A stretch of 64,000 nucleotides of DNA, taken from NCBI RefSeq assembly GCF_030915445.1, contig NZ_CP133264.1, forward strand, positions 3,691,208-3,755,207, read 5' to 3'. The notes below the pieces were generated by a model. It was given only the letters and a program-made list of their open reading frames with translations, was not told the origin of the DNA and did no database searches. The translations under genes and the position numbers were made by a program. The DNA comes from Clostridium sp. OS1-26. Its GTDB lineage: Bacteria; Bacillota; Clostridia; Clostridiales; Clostridiaceae. Shown piece after piece: positions 63,162-64,000 of the stretch (within the stretch, counting starts at the first letter, position 1; each line of letters starts with the position of its first letter).

Positions 63162-63665
63162 ATGTCAAAGGATATTATCGAATGTAAGATTGACGAATTT
63201 TTAAAAGAGTTTGAAGGGATTAATTGGTTAAAATGTGCTGGTGATGAAAGTGATAGATATAGAGTTGTACGTTCTTTTACCGAAGCATGGGATGGTTGGA
63301 ATGATAAAATGCTTAAAGTATGGCTCAAGGAAAGTGAAAATATAGAAAAAGTTGCAATGGACTCTATTGGGGATGAAGCTATTGATTTAATATTTGGCAG
63401 AATCGCTGAGGCAATGGGACCCAAAATTGCCGAGGGATTAGTAAAATTTAAAGATAGAATTGAAAACGCTGTGTTGGATAACGATACATGTGGATTAGAT
63501 TATGAAATAATCGATTTTATAAAGCGAGATATGGCTTGGGCTTGTGTTGAGAGGATTACTGATAATATAGGATTTTTCAACAAAGTATTAGGAGTTTTGG
63601 TCGAAGGTCGCTGGGCATGTGCCTGGGAAGGAAACTATCCATCAGGGCGATTTGTAATAATGTGA
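63162..63665 (+). CDS. Conserved hypothetical protein, immunity-type context
   Basis: 167 residues: helical N-terminus, KWLKCAG-like segment (NWLKCAGDESDRYRVVRSF), and a distinctive end GRWACAWEGNYPSGRFVIM. GGAGG precedes ATG 63162. It starts 23 bases after the DUF4132 gene. I do not recognise a family name. Confidence 0.6.
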   Translation: MSKDIIECKIDEFLKEFEGINWLKCAGDESDRYRVVRSFTEAWDGWNDKMLKVWLKESENIEKVAMDSIGDEAIDLIFGRIAEAMGPKIAEGLVKFKDRIENAVLDNDTCGLDYEIIDFIKRDMAWACVERITDNIGFFNKVLGVLVEGRWACAWEGNYPSGRFVIM

Positions 63666-63747
63666 TAAGGAAGTCTTTTAATCCTAAAATGCTTAAAATC
63701 AATCCGTGTAGTATATGCTGCAGGATATATTTAAAGGAGAAACTTAT

Positions 63748-64000
63748 ATGGGAAGTATTGCTATAAAATTAGATCCATCAAAAATGGACAATCCAGATTT
63801 AGATTTAAGATATATAATACCAGATAAAAGTGAAGAGTTGACAAAAGGAGCAGTTAAAGATGATGGATATGACTATTCGTCTGATGGAACAAATTCTATT
63901 ATTATTTTTCTAAGTAGTGAAGATCCTAAAAAATATGTAAATGAAGTTTTAGATATTTTAAGAAATGAAGATTTTTGGACAATAATATTTATGAAGTTGG
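63748..64000 (+). CDS. Immunity-type hypothetical protein (3' end outside window)
   Basis: First 84 residues of a gene running off the window: MGSIAIKLDPSKMDNPDLDL, then LRYIIPDKSEEL and GTNSIIIFLSSEDPKKYVNEV. AAAGGAGA lies 7 bases before ATG 63748. The acidic N-terminus with a strand (IIIFL) and helix resembles small immunity proteins, but no family can be named from this part. Confidence 0.6.
   Translation, partial: MGSIAIKLDPSKMDNPDLDLRYIIPDKSEELTKGAVKDDGYDYSSDGTNSIIIFLSSEDPKKYVNEVLDILRNEDFWTIIFMKL

Overview
The window is AT-rich, with short Shine-Dalgarno-led genes, many TTG/GTG starts and a Firmicutes gene set: spore photoproduct lyase, an AgrD-type cyclic lactone peptide, LuxS, a DeoR/DeoC pair, YhbD/bactofilins and CprABC-like ABC transporters. 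This fits an endospore-forming Clostridium or close relative. No rRNA, tRNA, CRISPR array or complete insertion sequence was seen.

Layout. 1-9.3 kb: end of an aldehyde dehydrogenase, a fused HsdM-HsdS methylase, a small membrane protein, an amidohydrolase, an SGNH-hydrolase lipoprotein, a LysE exporter, then deoR-deoC with a recognisable operator. 9.4-16.3 kb (minus strand): an eight-gene operon around a Ycf46-type AAA ATPase, with DUF2997, DUF1257 (Ycf35-like), three related membrane proteins (two with helix-hairpin-helix domains), a PH-like/HhH protein and a small radical-SAM protein. Five of its products end in the same tail, GRIVDF or a close variant. This is the best candidate here for an undescribed system. 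16.5-21.1 kb: ECF sigma factor, membrane protein, ABC ATPase and two permeases, divergent from that operon. 21.5-30 kb: ordinary accessory and housekeeping genes (broken GNAT, LysR, QueG-like, Cof HAD, EFR1 ferredoxin, acetyltransferase, DegV, TetR, SplB-like, LysE). 30-35 kb: sensor kinase and regulator divergent from a three-gene ABC transporter of the lantibiotic/antimicrobial-peptide type. 35-38 kb: yhbD, two bactofilins, luxS. 38.5-41.3 kb: Agr-like membrane protein, agrD and a PAS histidine kinase.

42-64 kb: a MoxR ATPase, DUF5682, VWA and SWIM-zinc-finger operon, in the gene order of E. coli yehL-yehM-yehP-yehQ. It is followed by about 11 kb of immunity-type genes (SUKH/SMI1-KNR4, DMP19, DUF1963, HEAT and ankyrin proteins) and then a 1169-residue DUF4132 (YehI/MolR-like) protein. 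No toxin gene is visible among the immunity genes, and at least two gene stubs lie between them.

Cross-cutting signals. (1) Seven genes are broken by a single-base length change in a homopolymer run, nearly always poly-A. This points to sequencing error or a shared slippage process, and those genes may be intact in the cell. (2) A 71-72 bp palindromic repeat lies in the same reading frame inside two unrelated proteins, a histidine kinase tail and the SWIM protein, and has degenerate intergenic relatives. (3) A longer structured intergenic repeat occurs at 4.2 and 24.8 kb, with a fragment at 29.4 kb.
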